This document shows, piece after piece, positions 34,124 to 40,489 of a DNA stretch of 41,493 nt. A program made the translations under genes and the position numbers. How positions within the stretch are numbered: position 1 is the first letter of the stretch; each line of letters opens with the position of its first letter. Below the pieces are notes generated by a model, which saw only the letters and a program-made list of their open reading frames with translations, had not been told where the DNA came from and did no database searches. The DNA is from Clostridiales bacterium (lineage in GTDB: Bacteria > Bacillota > Clostridia > Christensenellales > Aristaeellaceae). The stretch is taken from NCBI GenBank assembly GCA_016930575.1, contig JAFGGL010000057.1:1-41493 (forward strand), in the 5' to 3' direction.

Positions 34124-34456
34124 TTAGTATCTCCACCATTCGAAAACGTTGGCCGTCTTCGTTCTGACTCCTCTTCCCACCAAGGTGGGCACCTTGTTCG
34201 CGGCAAGCCTGCTCAGTATCTCAGGCGCGGCATACCCGACGAGAAGCGCGTCCAGTACGGTTTTTATGCTTTCACCGATGACATACACCGTGAGCCCGCC
34301 GACGACAGCCAGAATCAACATGGACAGCAAACTTGTCATGATATCTGAGGTTTCCTTGGCCGAAACCTCTTTCAGATTTTTCACGATCCGAAGCAATTCG
34401 GCAACAATGCCGCCGATGCAGCCAAAAAGAATCATGTCCCATTGCAGCGTGAACAT
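34124..34456 (-). CDS. Small membrane protein of unknown function
   Basis: A 110-residue protein with an N-terminal hydrophobic stretch (MILFGCIGGIVAELLRIV) and a second membrane segment (LLSMLILAVVGGLTVYVIG), separated by a charged loop; the C-terminal ~35 residues are polar and basic. No family is recognised. GAGGAGG lies at good spacing before the ATG, and a promoter-like pair is present upstream, so expression is likely. It stands alone between terminators. Confidence 0.65.
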   Translation of the reverse strand: MFTLQWDMILFGCIGGIVAELLRIVKNLKEVSAKETSDIMTSLLSMLILAVVGGLTVYVIGESIKTVLDALLVGYAAPEILSRLAANKVPTLVGRGVRTKTANVFEWWRY

Positions 34457-34532
34457 ACGTTACCTCCTCAAATTGATTGTCTGAAAGTTACAAGAAACAG
34501 CGGTCCGGATGTCTGAACGAACTCTTTACGGT

Positions 34533-34562
34533 ATCATATCATAAGCAGTGTTTTAAGTACAA
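34533..34562 (-). promoter_or_regulatory. Predicted promoter of the small membrane protein gene
   Basis: On the minus strand TTGTAC (34562-34557) and TATGAT (34538-34533) are 18 bp apart in an AT-rich stretch, about 75 bp before the start codon. The rest of 34563-34685 shows no gene. Confidence 0.4.
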
Positions 34563-34685
34563 ATTAAATCTTAGCAACCTTACCGTAAGAATCATTTAAC
34601 AATTGTAACAGGAACTATATCAATGCCCGCTTCTTCAACGGAATAAAACGCAGCCTGACGCTTTAATCAAATTCTAACGAAACCC

Positions 34686-34718
34686 AAACCATCCGCCGGT
34701 TGCTCGGACGGATGGTTT
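34686..34718 (-). terminator. Terminator-like hairpin after the DUF1836 gene
   Basis: AAACCATCCG (34686-34695) pairs with CGGATGGTTT (34709-34718). It lies 20 bp beyond the stop of the minus-strand gene and has T residues on both strands. Confidence 0.75.
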
Positions 34719-34737
34719 TTGCTATGATGACGTTACG

Positions 34738-35280
34738 TTATTTTTTCTTCGCTGGTTTTGCGGCTTCAGCCTTCGGTTCCTTTACGGGTTCTTGTTTCCC
34801 CTTCTTGGGCTTGGCGCTTTGCAGCAGGTTGTTGCAAAGTAGCTGGTACGCCGCGCCCTGCACCGCGCAGGCCATCAGCGGCAGCGGTTGGGTATCGCTG
34901 AGTGCGGAGAATACGGCGCGCTGGGTTTTGCAGAAGCTTTCGTAATGTGCCTGCATGGCGTTGTCCGCGGGCGGCTGCACCAGCGTTTTCATGTTCTCCG
35001 ATGATATGGATTGCTTGAGCACGCAGATCATCAGCAGCTGGGCCAGGTGTTCGCGGCCGTACTTCTTGGCGACGGGGCGGTCCACCAGCCCGATCTTTAC
35101 GTAGTTGTTCACCATCGAGGGCGTGAAGATGCGGTCGCCGTCCATGAACAGGTCACGGCAACAGCGCTCAATAAACGTGATGACCTGATCCATGTACAGC
35201 CCGAGATCCGGGATCAGATCCCAGGGAACAGGCGCAAACGCCTTGAGCCGCGAGGCGAACTGCTGTTGGATGACTGTCAT
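34738..35280 (-). CDS. DUF1836 domain protein
   Basis: A 180-residue protein. WDLIPDLGLYMDQVITFIERCC followed by FTPSMVNNYVKIGLV and KKYGREHLAQLLMICVLKQSIS matches the DUF1836 (BS_ykrK-type) family, which resembles a MerR-like helix-turn-helix and is widespread in Firmicutes. It may bind DNA, but this is not established. The last ~25 residues are Lys/Pro/Ala-rich and disordered, beyond the family core. CGGAGGTC lies upstream of the ATG. It is divergent from the SGNH hydrolase gene. Confidence 0.85.
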   Translation of the reverse strand: MTVIQQQFASRLKAFAPVPWDLIPDLGLYMDQVITFIERCCRDLFMDGDRIFTPSMVNNYVKIGLVDRPVAKKYGREHLAQLLMICVLKQSISSENMKTLVQPPADNAMQAHYESFCKTQRAVFSALSDTQPLPLMACAVQGAAYQLLCNNLLQSAKPKKGKQEPVKEPKAEAAKPAKKK

Positions 35281-35382
35281 AAATGACCTCCGAACCTCGT
35301 ATCTTCATACCGCGTGACGATCGTATTATCAAGTACAGCATAACACAATATGTAAAATGGAGCAAGCGGCAGAATTTATCAC

Positions 35383-35411
35383 TTGACAAACTATTCTATA
35401 TGTTGTAATCT
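35383..35411 (+). promoter_or_regulatory. Predicted promoter of the SGNH hydrolase gene
   Basis: A consensus TTGACA (35383-35388) and TAATCT (35406-35411) with 17-bp spacing, 34 bp before the ATG. Confidence 0.65.
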
Positions 35412-35445
35412 GGTAACGGATACTAGATATTAAGGATGTGCATCT

Positions 35446-36135
35446 ATGTTCGATTCCGAAATCCACGTCTGGGGTGATTCGATCGCCGTGGGCATCACCT
35501 ACAGCGAAGCGCGCAAGCGTTATGTGATCTCCAGGGAGCGCTGTCCTAAGCGGATCTCCGAAGGGTTGAATTTAAAGGTGGTCAATAATTCCAAAATGGG
35601 TGCCACGGTTCTGGACGGCCTGGAGCGTTTTGAGGCGTCCGAGCCGGTGGAAGGCGCGCTGTGCGTGTTGGAATACGGCGGCAACGACTGCAATATGGAC
35701 TGGGCGAAGGTCGCCGAGAATCCCGACGCGCCGCCGCAGCCCAGGGTGGAGCTTTCGGTCTTTACCAAAAAGCTTGAGGAGTTTATCGGAAAGATCAAGG
35801 AGAAGGGCATGAAGCCTATGCTCATCACGCCGCTGCCGCTGCACGCGGAGAAATTTTTCAACTGGATTTCCCAGGGATTGGACGGCGACGCCATTTTGAA
35901 GGCGGTCGGCGAGGTGCAAAACATCTACGGCTGGCAGGAGCGCTACGCCATCGCCGTGCGCAACGTGGCCGCGAAAACGAAAACCCCGCTTCTGGATTTG
36001 CGGGATACCATGCTTTCCAACAAGGACTACCCCTCTCTGATCTGCTGTGACGGCATGCACCTGATGGACGAGGGATACCGCTTTATCGGCGATACGCTGC
36101 TGCGAAGGATAAAATCGATACCGGGCTGCGCATAG
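35446..36135 (+). CDS. SGNH/GDSL-family hydrolase
   Basis: A 229-residue cytoplasmic-looking esterase-type protein. Block I is VWGDSIAVG with the nucleophile Ser near residue 12; the GGND motif (YGGNDCNMDW) is block III; the catalytic Asp-His pair is in CDGMHLMDEG. Family members hydrolyse acyl esters of lipids, sugars or thioesters; the substrate is not predictable. There is no signal peptide. It has its own promoter and terminator, so it forms a single-gene unit. Confidence 0.9.
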   Translation: MFDSEIHVWGDSIAVGITYSEARKRYVISRERCPKRISEGLNLKVVNNSKMGATVLDGLERFEASEPVEGALCVLEYGGNDCNMDWAKVAENPDAPPQPRVELSVFTKKLEEFIGKIKEKGMKPMLITPLPLHAEKFFNWISQGLDGDAILKAVGEVQNIYGWQERYAIAVRNVAAKTKTPLLDLRDTMLSNKDYPSLICCDGMHLMDEGYRFIGDTLLRRIKSIPGCA

Positions 36136-36159
36136 CCGGCGCAGGAAATGACCGCAATC

Positions 36160-36185
36160 AAGGGGCCGAACCGCCGGCCCTTTTT
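36160..36185 (+). terminator. Rho-independent terminator after the SGNH hydrolase
   Basis: AAGGGGCCG (36160-36168) pairs with CGGCCCTTT (36175-36183) across a six-base loop, followed by T residues. Confidence 0.88.
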
Positions 36186-36211
36186 GCTGTATAAATTTTT
36201 TTCTGCAGGCA

Positions 36212-36248
36212 TTGACAACAATATCACAATATCATAATATATAGATAT
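36212..36248 (+). promoter_or_regulatory. Promoter and possible operator of the ArsR-antiporter operon
   Basis: A consensus TTGACA (36212-36217) and TAATAT (36235-36240) are 17 bp apart. ATATC elements in the spacer and a GATAT at 36244-36248 make partial dyads, as expected for autoregulation by an ArsR-type repressor. Confidence 0.6.
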
Positions 36249-36307
36249 ACAAATAAAGCGACGCGTATGCGGCGGTTTGAAATTTTGGCAATACTGACCG
36301 TAAAGAG

Positions 36308-36604
36308 GTGTTGAACATCAAAGACGCAAAGGAAAGGCTCAGGCAGATCACAAAAAAGGCGGAGTTGCTCAAGGTGATCTCGCATCCCGTCAGGCTGTGT
36401 ATCATCAGGGGGTTGCTCAACGACCCCGGATGCAACGTGAGCAAGATCATGGGCTGCCTGGATATGCCGCAGTCCACCGTGTCCCAGCACCTCGCCAAGC
36501 TCAAAAGCGCGGGAATCGTGCAGGGCGTGCGCAACGGCCTGGAGGTCAACTACTACGTCATCAACGAGGACGCGAAGAAAATCGTGGATTGCATCATCGA
36601 ATAA
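36308..36604 (+). CDS. ArsR-family transcriptional regulator
   Basis: A 98-residue winged-helix protein of normal ArsR size. ISHPVRLCIIRGLL is the usual opening helix; CNVSKIMGCLDMPQSTVSQHLAKLKSAGIVQGVRNGLEVNYYVIN covers the recognition helix and wing. Cysteines in LCIIRG, GCNVS and GCLDM could ligand a metal or respond to redox or persulfide, but no canonical CxC metal motif is present. GTG at 36308 or TTG at 36311 may be the start; spacing to AGAGG is short for both. It is first in the antiporter operon, 29 bp before the mrpE-like gene, and probably controls it. Confidence 0.88.
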   Translation: MLNIKDAKERLRQITKKAELLKVISHPVRLCIIRGLLNDPGCNVSKIMGCLDMPQSTVSQHLAKLKSAGIVQGVRNGLEVNYYVINEDAKKIVDCIIE

Positions 36605-36633
36605 GGTACGGACTTTGTAAAGAAGGAAGACAT

Positions 36634-37122
36634 ATGATGAAAAAATGGATTTCCGCGTTTATTGTCCTGTGGCTCGCGTGGGTGCTGATCGCGGGGTTTG
36701 CGCCCTACGAGCTGTTGCTGGGCGGCGTCGTGGCGCTGATTCTGTCGCTGCTCATCTCCCGCTATGTCGGCTATTCGTTCGGGGTAAGCGCCGTTATCGG
36801 GCTGTTTAGGTTCATCTTCGTCTACATACCGGTGTTCCTTTACAGGCTGGTGCTGGCGAACTTCGATATGGCCTACCGGGTACTGAGCCCGAAGCTGCCC
36901 ATCAGCCCCAGGATCGTCAAAGTCCCTACGGGCTTGCAAAGCGATTTTAAAAAACTCGTGCTGGCGAATACAATCACGCTCACGCCGGGTACGCTGTCGC
37001 TTGACGTGGAGGACGACGGGGTGCTGGTGCATTGGGTGAACGCGCAGGGGGAGAGCGGCGAAGAATACAAAAAAGCCATTTCGCTGGACTTCGAAAGTCT
37101 GTTGGGAGGGAAGGCCGAATGA
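36634..37122 (+). CDS. mrpE: Na+/H+ antiporter subunit E (MrpE/MbhA-like)
   Basis: A 162-residue membrane protein with two to three N-terminal hydrophobic helices (WISAFIVLWLAWVLIAGF, LLLGGVVALILSLLIS, VIGLFRFIFVYIPVFLYRLV) and the conserved TITLTPGTLSLDVEDD segment of MnhE. It is a small structural subunit of the multisubunit antiporter. AGAAGGAAGA precedes two adjacent ATG codons (36634, 36637). It is the first membrane gene of the operon and overlaps mrpF by four bases. Confidence 0.92.
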   Translation: MMKKWISAFIVLWLAWVLIAGFAPYELLLGGVVALILSLLISRYVGYSFGVSAVIGLFRFIFVYIPVFLYRLVLANFDMAYRVLSPKLPISPRIVKVPTGLQSDFKKLVLANTITLTPGTLSLDVEDDGVLVHWVNAQGESGEEYKKAISLDFESLLGGKAE

Positions 37123-37373
37123 CAGCCAATATCGCAGTTTTCGCCCTTGTCGGCGTCGGCGCGCTCTTCGCGCTGATCCGGCTGCTTCTCGGGCCCACGC
37201 CGTTTGACCGCGTGGTGGGGCTGGATACGCTCAACATCATCGTCACCGCGCTGATCGCGTTTCTGGCGTTCGTCTTCAAAAACTCCCTGTACCTGGACAT
37301 TGCGCTGGCCTACGGCATCCTCTCCTTTGTGGAGACCGTAGTATTCGCGAGATTCCTGGAGGGCAGAAAATGA
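37119..37373 (+). CDS. mrpF: Na+/H+ antiporter subunit F (MrpF/MbhB-like)
   Basis: An 84-residue protein with three membrane helices. GPTPFDRVVGLDTLNIIVTAL is the family signature in the first loop, and DIALAYGILSFVETVVFARFLEG closes it. The ATG at 37119 overlaps the mrpE stop (ATGA) and has GGGAGGG upstream; longer in-frame extensions run inside mrpE and are rejected. Confidence 0.92.
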   Translation: MTANIAVFALVGVGALFALIRLLLGPTPFDRVVGLDTLNIIVTALIAFLAFVFKNSLYLDIALAYGILSFVETVVFARFLEGRK

Positions 37374-37675
37374 GTATTTTAGGATATATCTTCATGATTT
37401 TCGGCGCGGCGTTCCTGGCGCTGGGCGGTTTCGGGGTGTTCCGTATGCCCGACGTATTCAACCGTATCCAGGCGGGTACGAAAGCCACGACGCTTGGCGC
37501 GTTCTCGCTGATTCTGGGCGTCGGGCTGGCCAACCCGGACTGGCTGATCAAAGCCATACTCATCATCGTGTTCATCGCGATCACCAACCCCGTGGGCAGC
37601 TCCGTGCTGGCCCGCGCGGCGTACAAGAAAAACGTGAAGCAATACGTCAAGGAAGACGGAAAGGCGGGTGAGTAG
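37370..37675 (+). CDS. mrpG: Na+/H+ antiporter subunit G (MrpG/MbhC-like)
   Basis: A 101-residue protein with three membrane helices. The core GGFGVFRMPDVFNRIQAGTK and the third helix IIVFIAITNPVGSSVLARAAY are diagnostic of MnhG/MrpG. It overlaps mrpF by four bases (ATGA). Confidence 0.93.
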   Translation: MSILGYIFMIFGAAFLALGGFGVFRMPDVFNRIQAGTKATTLGAFSLILGVGLANPDWLIKAILIIVFIAITNPVGSSVLARAAYKKNVKQYVKEDGKAGE

Positions 37676-37676
37676 C

Positions 37677-37931
37677 ATGAGTTTGATGGATATCCTGGAG
37701 CTCGTGCTGGGGATTGCCATGGTCGTGCTGGGCGTGGTCGCGGTCAACGCGAAAAAGAAGATCACATCCGTCATCCTGCTGTCGGCGTTGAGCATGCTGG
37801 CGGTCGTCGCGTTCGTGATCATGCGAGCGCCGGACGTCGCAATCACTGAGGCTGTGATCGGCTCCGGGCTTGTGACCGGCCTGTTCGTGTTCACGCTCTT
37901 TACGAAAAAGAACGAAGGTGAGGACGCATGA
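37677..37931 (+). CDS. MbhD/DUF4040-type antiporter subunit
   Basis: An 84-residue protein with three membrane helices and the conserved APDVAITEAVIGSGL segment. It corresponds to the DUF4040/MbhD domain, which in ordinary Mrp systems is part of the C-terminal region of MrpA. As a separate small protein it is typical of Mbh/Mbx-type operons. The ATG at 37677 is preferred over the GTG at 37668; GGGTGAG lies upstream. It overlaps the next gene by four bases. Confidence 0.88.
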   Translation: MSLMDILELVLGIAMVVLGVVAVNAKKKITSVILLSALSMLAVVAFVIMRAPDVAITEAVIGSGLVTGLFVFTLFTKKNEGEDA

Positions 37932-38701
37932 AACAAGCCGTATCCATCGTATTGGTACTGTTGCTCGGCGCGTTCATCTTCACGGCGCTGTATTTCGCCG
38001 ATTCTTCGCCTTTGCAGTTCAAACCCTACGGGGACGCGGATCTGAGCGGGCGCGTGTCGCAGGGCTATGTGGATAAGAACGTGACGGCAGACGCCGCATC
38101 GGAAGAACCCGCCGCCGTGGTATACGGCGAGACGAAGAACGCGGAAACGGGATCTGCCAACATCGTGACCTCCGTGGTCGTCAACTACCGCTCGTTTGAC
38201 ACGCTGGGCGAGGTGACGGTGCTGTTCGTCGCGGCGCTGGGCGTGGGGCTGCTGCTCTCGGGCAAGCGCAGGCGGCAGGAAGCTGCGTTCCAGCCGAGCT
38301 TCATCCTCAAGCACGGCGTGCGCATCGTACTGGGTATTATGGTGATCTTCGGGGTCTACCTCTTTACGCACGGACACCTCACACCCGGCGGCGGTTTCTC
38401 CGGGGGCAGCATCATCGCCGCCGCCGTGCTGCTTCTATACGTATCGGACAATGCGTTTAAGGCGAAGGTCAAGGCCTTCAAGATCGCCGAAGGCGTGGCC
38501 GGCTCGCTGTACGTGGTCGCGGGACTTCTGGGGCTTGCGCTGGGCGGCTACTTCCTTTACAACTTCCTGCCTACGGGCGTGGTCGGAGACTTGTTAAGCG
38601 CCGGAATCGTGCCCATCGTCTATATCCTGATCGGGCTGAAGGTCGGCAGCGAGATCTCCGGCGTGATCGCGGGCTTTGCCACAGAGGAGGAAGCGCTATG
38701 A
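37928..38701 (+). CDS. Fused MbhE-MrpB antiporter subunit
   Basis: A 257-residue protein. The N-terminal ~100 residues are like MbhE (end of MrpA): one signal-anchor helix, an extracytoplasmic polar loop, then TSVVVNYRSFDTLGEVTVLFVAALGV. From about residue 118 an MnhB/MrpB domain follows: FILKHGVRIVLGIMVIFGVYLFTHGHLTPGGGFSGGSIIAAAV, then two more helices ending YILIGLKVGSE. In Mrp complexes these parts are adjacent subunits, so the fusion is structurally reasonable. It overlaps mrpC by four bases. Confidence 0.9.
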   Translation: MKQAVSIVLVLLLGAFIFTALYFADSSPLQFKPYGDADLSGRVSQGYVDKNVTADAASEEPAAVVYGETKNAETGSANIVTSVVVNYRSFDTLGEVTVLFVAALGVGLLLSGKRRRQEAAFQPSFILKHGVRIVLGIMVIFGVYLFTHGHLTPGGGFSGGSIIAAAVLLLYVSDNAFKAKVKAFKIAEGVAGSLYVVAGLLGLALGGYFLYNFLPTGVVGDLLSAGIVPIVYILIGLKVGSEISGVIAGFATEEEAL

Positions 38702-39033
38702 TACAGTATTTTGCCATCGCGCTGATGCTGGTGGGCGTCTACGGGCTGCTGACGCAGAAAAACGTCATCAAGCTCATCGTTTCGCTCAACATCTTCGAGG
38801 TCGGCCTCAACGTGTTCATCATTTCGGTGGGGTACGTATCAGGCGGCATCGCGCCGATCCTGACCTCGCAGAACAATACCTCCGCGCTGCTGTACGTGGA
38901 TCCGCTTCCCCAGGCGCTGGTGCTGACGTCCATCGTTATCGGCGTGGGCGTAACCGCGCTGGCGCTGGCGTTCGCGCGCAGGCTGCATAACCAATACGGG
39001 ACCTACAATCTGGACGAAATGGAGGGCGAATAA
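38698..39033 (+). CDS. mrpC: Na+/H+ antiporter subunit C (MrpC/NuoK-like)
   Basis: A 111-residue NuoK-type protein with three membrane helices. LIVSLNIFEVGLNVFIISVGY carries the conserved membrane Glu (IFEVG), and DPLPQALVLTSIVIGVGVTALALAFARRL is the family signature. It overlaps the preceding gene by four bases and ends one base before the next. Confidence 0.94.
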   Translation: MIQYFAIALMLVGVYGLLTQKNVIKLIVSLNIFEVGLNVFIISVGYVSGGIAPILTSQNNTSALLYVDPLPQALVLTSIVIGVGVTALALAFARRLHNQYGTYNLDEMEGE

Positions 39034-39034
39034 G

Positions 39035-40489
39035 ATGTTGATGGATATTCTCAGCAATCCCGTCCTCCTGATCGCCGTCCCGCTGCTGTTTGCGTTCCTC
39101 GCCGTCTTCCTCAAGAAAATCGACAAGGTTTTGCTCGGTGCGGCCGCCGTGCTCAACATCGCAGGCGCGGCGTTGATCGCGGTGCTTTACGAAGGAACCA
39201 AAATCATCGAACTGGGCGGCTTCAAGCCTCCCTTCGGCATCAGCCTGGTGCTGGACGACTACTCGCTGATCGGAATTGTATTGCTCAATGTGATTTTCGG
39301 ATTGATTCTGCTGCTGTCCGGCAAGCATGTGCAAAAATACGCGATGGTGCTGCTGGTCGCGCTTGCGGCGCTTAACGGCGTCATCCTGACGGGCGACCTG
39401 TTCAACCTGTTCGTCTTCCTGGAGATCGCAGCCATCGCCGCCTACATCTTTACGGCCATGGACAAGGGCTTCAAGCATTCCTTCAATTACCTCGTGGTCG
39501 GCACGCTGGGTTCGGGGCTGTTCCTGTTCGGCATCATCCTGCTGTACAACGTCTTCGGGTCGCTTAACATGTTCGACATTCAGGAGAAACTGTCGCAAGC
39601 CAATCCGGCCGACAGCGGCGCGCTGGCGCTGCCGCTGGTGATGATGTTCACCGGCCTTTCGGTGGAAGCGAAGCTCATGCCGTTCGGCGGCTGGGTGAAG
39701 GGCGTGCTGAAAAAGGCGAACACGCTGGTCGGCGCGCTGATCGTTTCGGCCTATGCGCTGGCGGTGCTGCTGGCGCTCGGGCGTGTGATAAGCACGGTGT
39801 TCTTCATGAGCGGCGCGGTGCGGATCGCCTTCACGGCGGTCGCCGCGGGCACGCTGGTCTTCGCGGAAGCTTCGGCGTTCTCCAGGAAGAACCTGCGCGA
39901 GGTGCTGCTGTTTTCGTCCGTGGCGCAGTCGGGCCTTGTGGCGCTGCTGTTCCTCTACGGGCTGACGGTGCCCGCCGTGCTGGTGCTCGCGGGCAACGTC
40001 GTGAGCAAACTGGTGCTGTTCACCGTCGCGGGCAAGTTCGCGCATGATCTTGGGACCGATGACATCGGCGATCTCAAGGGCGTGTTCATCAAATTCCCGC
40101 TCGTCGGCGTCGGGTTTACGGCGTCGGCGATGTCGCTGATCGGCCTGCCGCTGTTCTTCGGCTTTGTCGCCAAGATCAACGCGCTGGTCGGGCTGTTTGA
40201 TGCGGGCAACGTATGGCTGCCGATCATCATCCTCGTGATGGCGGTGGTGGAAGGCGCGTACTTCGTGCGTATCCTGACCACGCTTTGGAACACCGGGGAC
40301 GAAGGCGAACTTTCGTCCAAGGACAAGCTGAAAACGTTCAAGCTCAACGGCAGTGCGGTCGTCGGCGCCGTATCGGTCGCCGTCGCCGTGGTTATCGTCG
40401 CGCTGGGCGTCCTGCCCATCCTCAATATCAAACAATTCTTTTCTGTTGACTTCATGACGTTTATCGGTCAGCTGTTGGGGGGTATGTAA
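39035..40489 (+). CDS. MrpD/MbhH-like proton-translocating subunit
   Basis: A 484-residue NuoL/M/N-type antiporter with about 14 membrane helices. GDLFNLFVFLEIAAIAAYI carries the key Glu of helix 5, and EAKLMPFGGWVKGVLKKAN (near residues 211-230) carries the helix-7 Lys. The usual PFHxWLP after this Lys is replaced by PFGGWVKG, a form I associate with Mbx-type subunits. GGAGGG precedes the ATG at 39035. It should translocate protons or sodium in the membrane complex. The following gene is a second homologue. Confidence 0.9.
   Translation: MLMDILSNPVLLIAVPLLFAFLAVFLKKIDKVLLGAAAVLNIAGAALIAVLYEGTKIIELGGFKPPFGISLVLDDYSLIGIVLLNVIFGLILLLSGKHVQKYAMVLLVALAALNGVILTGDLFNLFVFLEIAAIAAYIFTAMDKGFKHSFNYLVVGTLGSGLFLFGIILLYNVFGSLNMFDIQEKLSQANPADSGALALPLVMMFTGLSVEAKLMPFGGWVKGVLKKANTLVGALIVSAYALAVLLALGRVISTVFFMSGAVRIAFTAVAAGTLVFAEASAFSRKNLREVLLFSSVAQSGLVALLFLYGLTVPAVLVLAGNVVSKLVLFTVAGKFAHDLGTDDIGDLKGVFIKFPLVGVGFTASAMSLIGLPLFFGFVAKINALVGLFDAGNVWLPIIILVMAVVEGAYFVRILTTLWNTGDEGELSSKDKLKTFKLNGSAVVGAVSVAVAVVIVALGVLPILNIKQFFSVDFMTFIGQLLGGM

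Noticed and set aside
36397-36633. Long upstream extension of the MrpE frame
   Set aside because: It overlaps the ArsR gene in another frame and encodes an Arg/Gln-rich segment; the ATG pair at 36634 has a good ribosome binding site.
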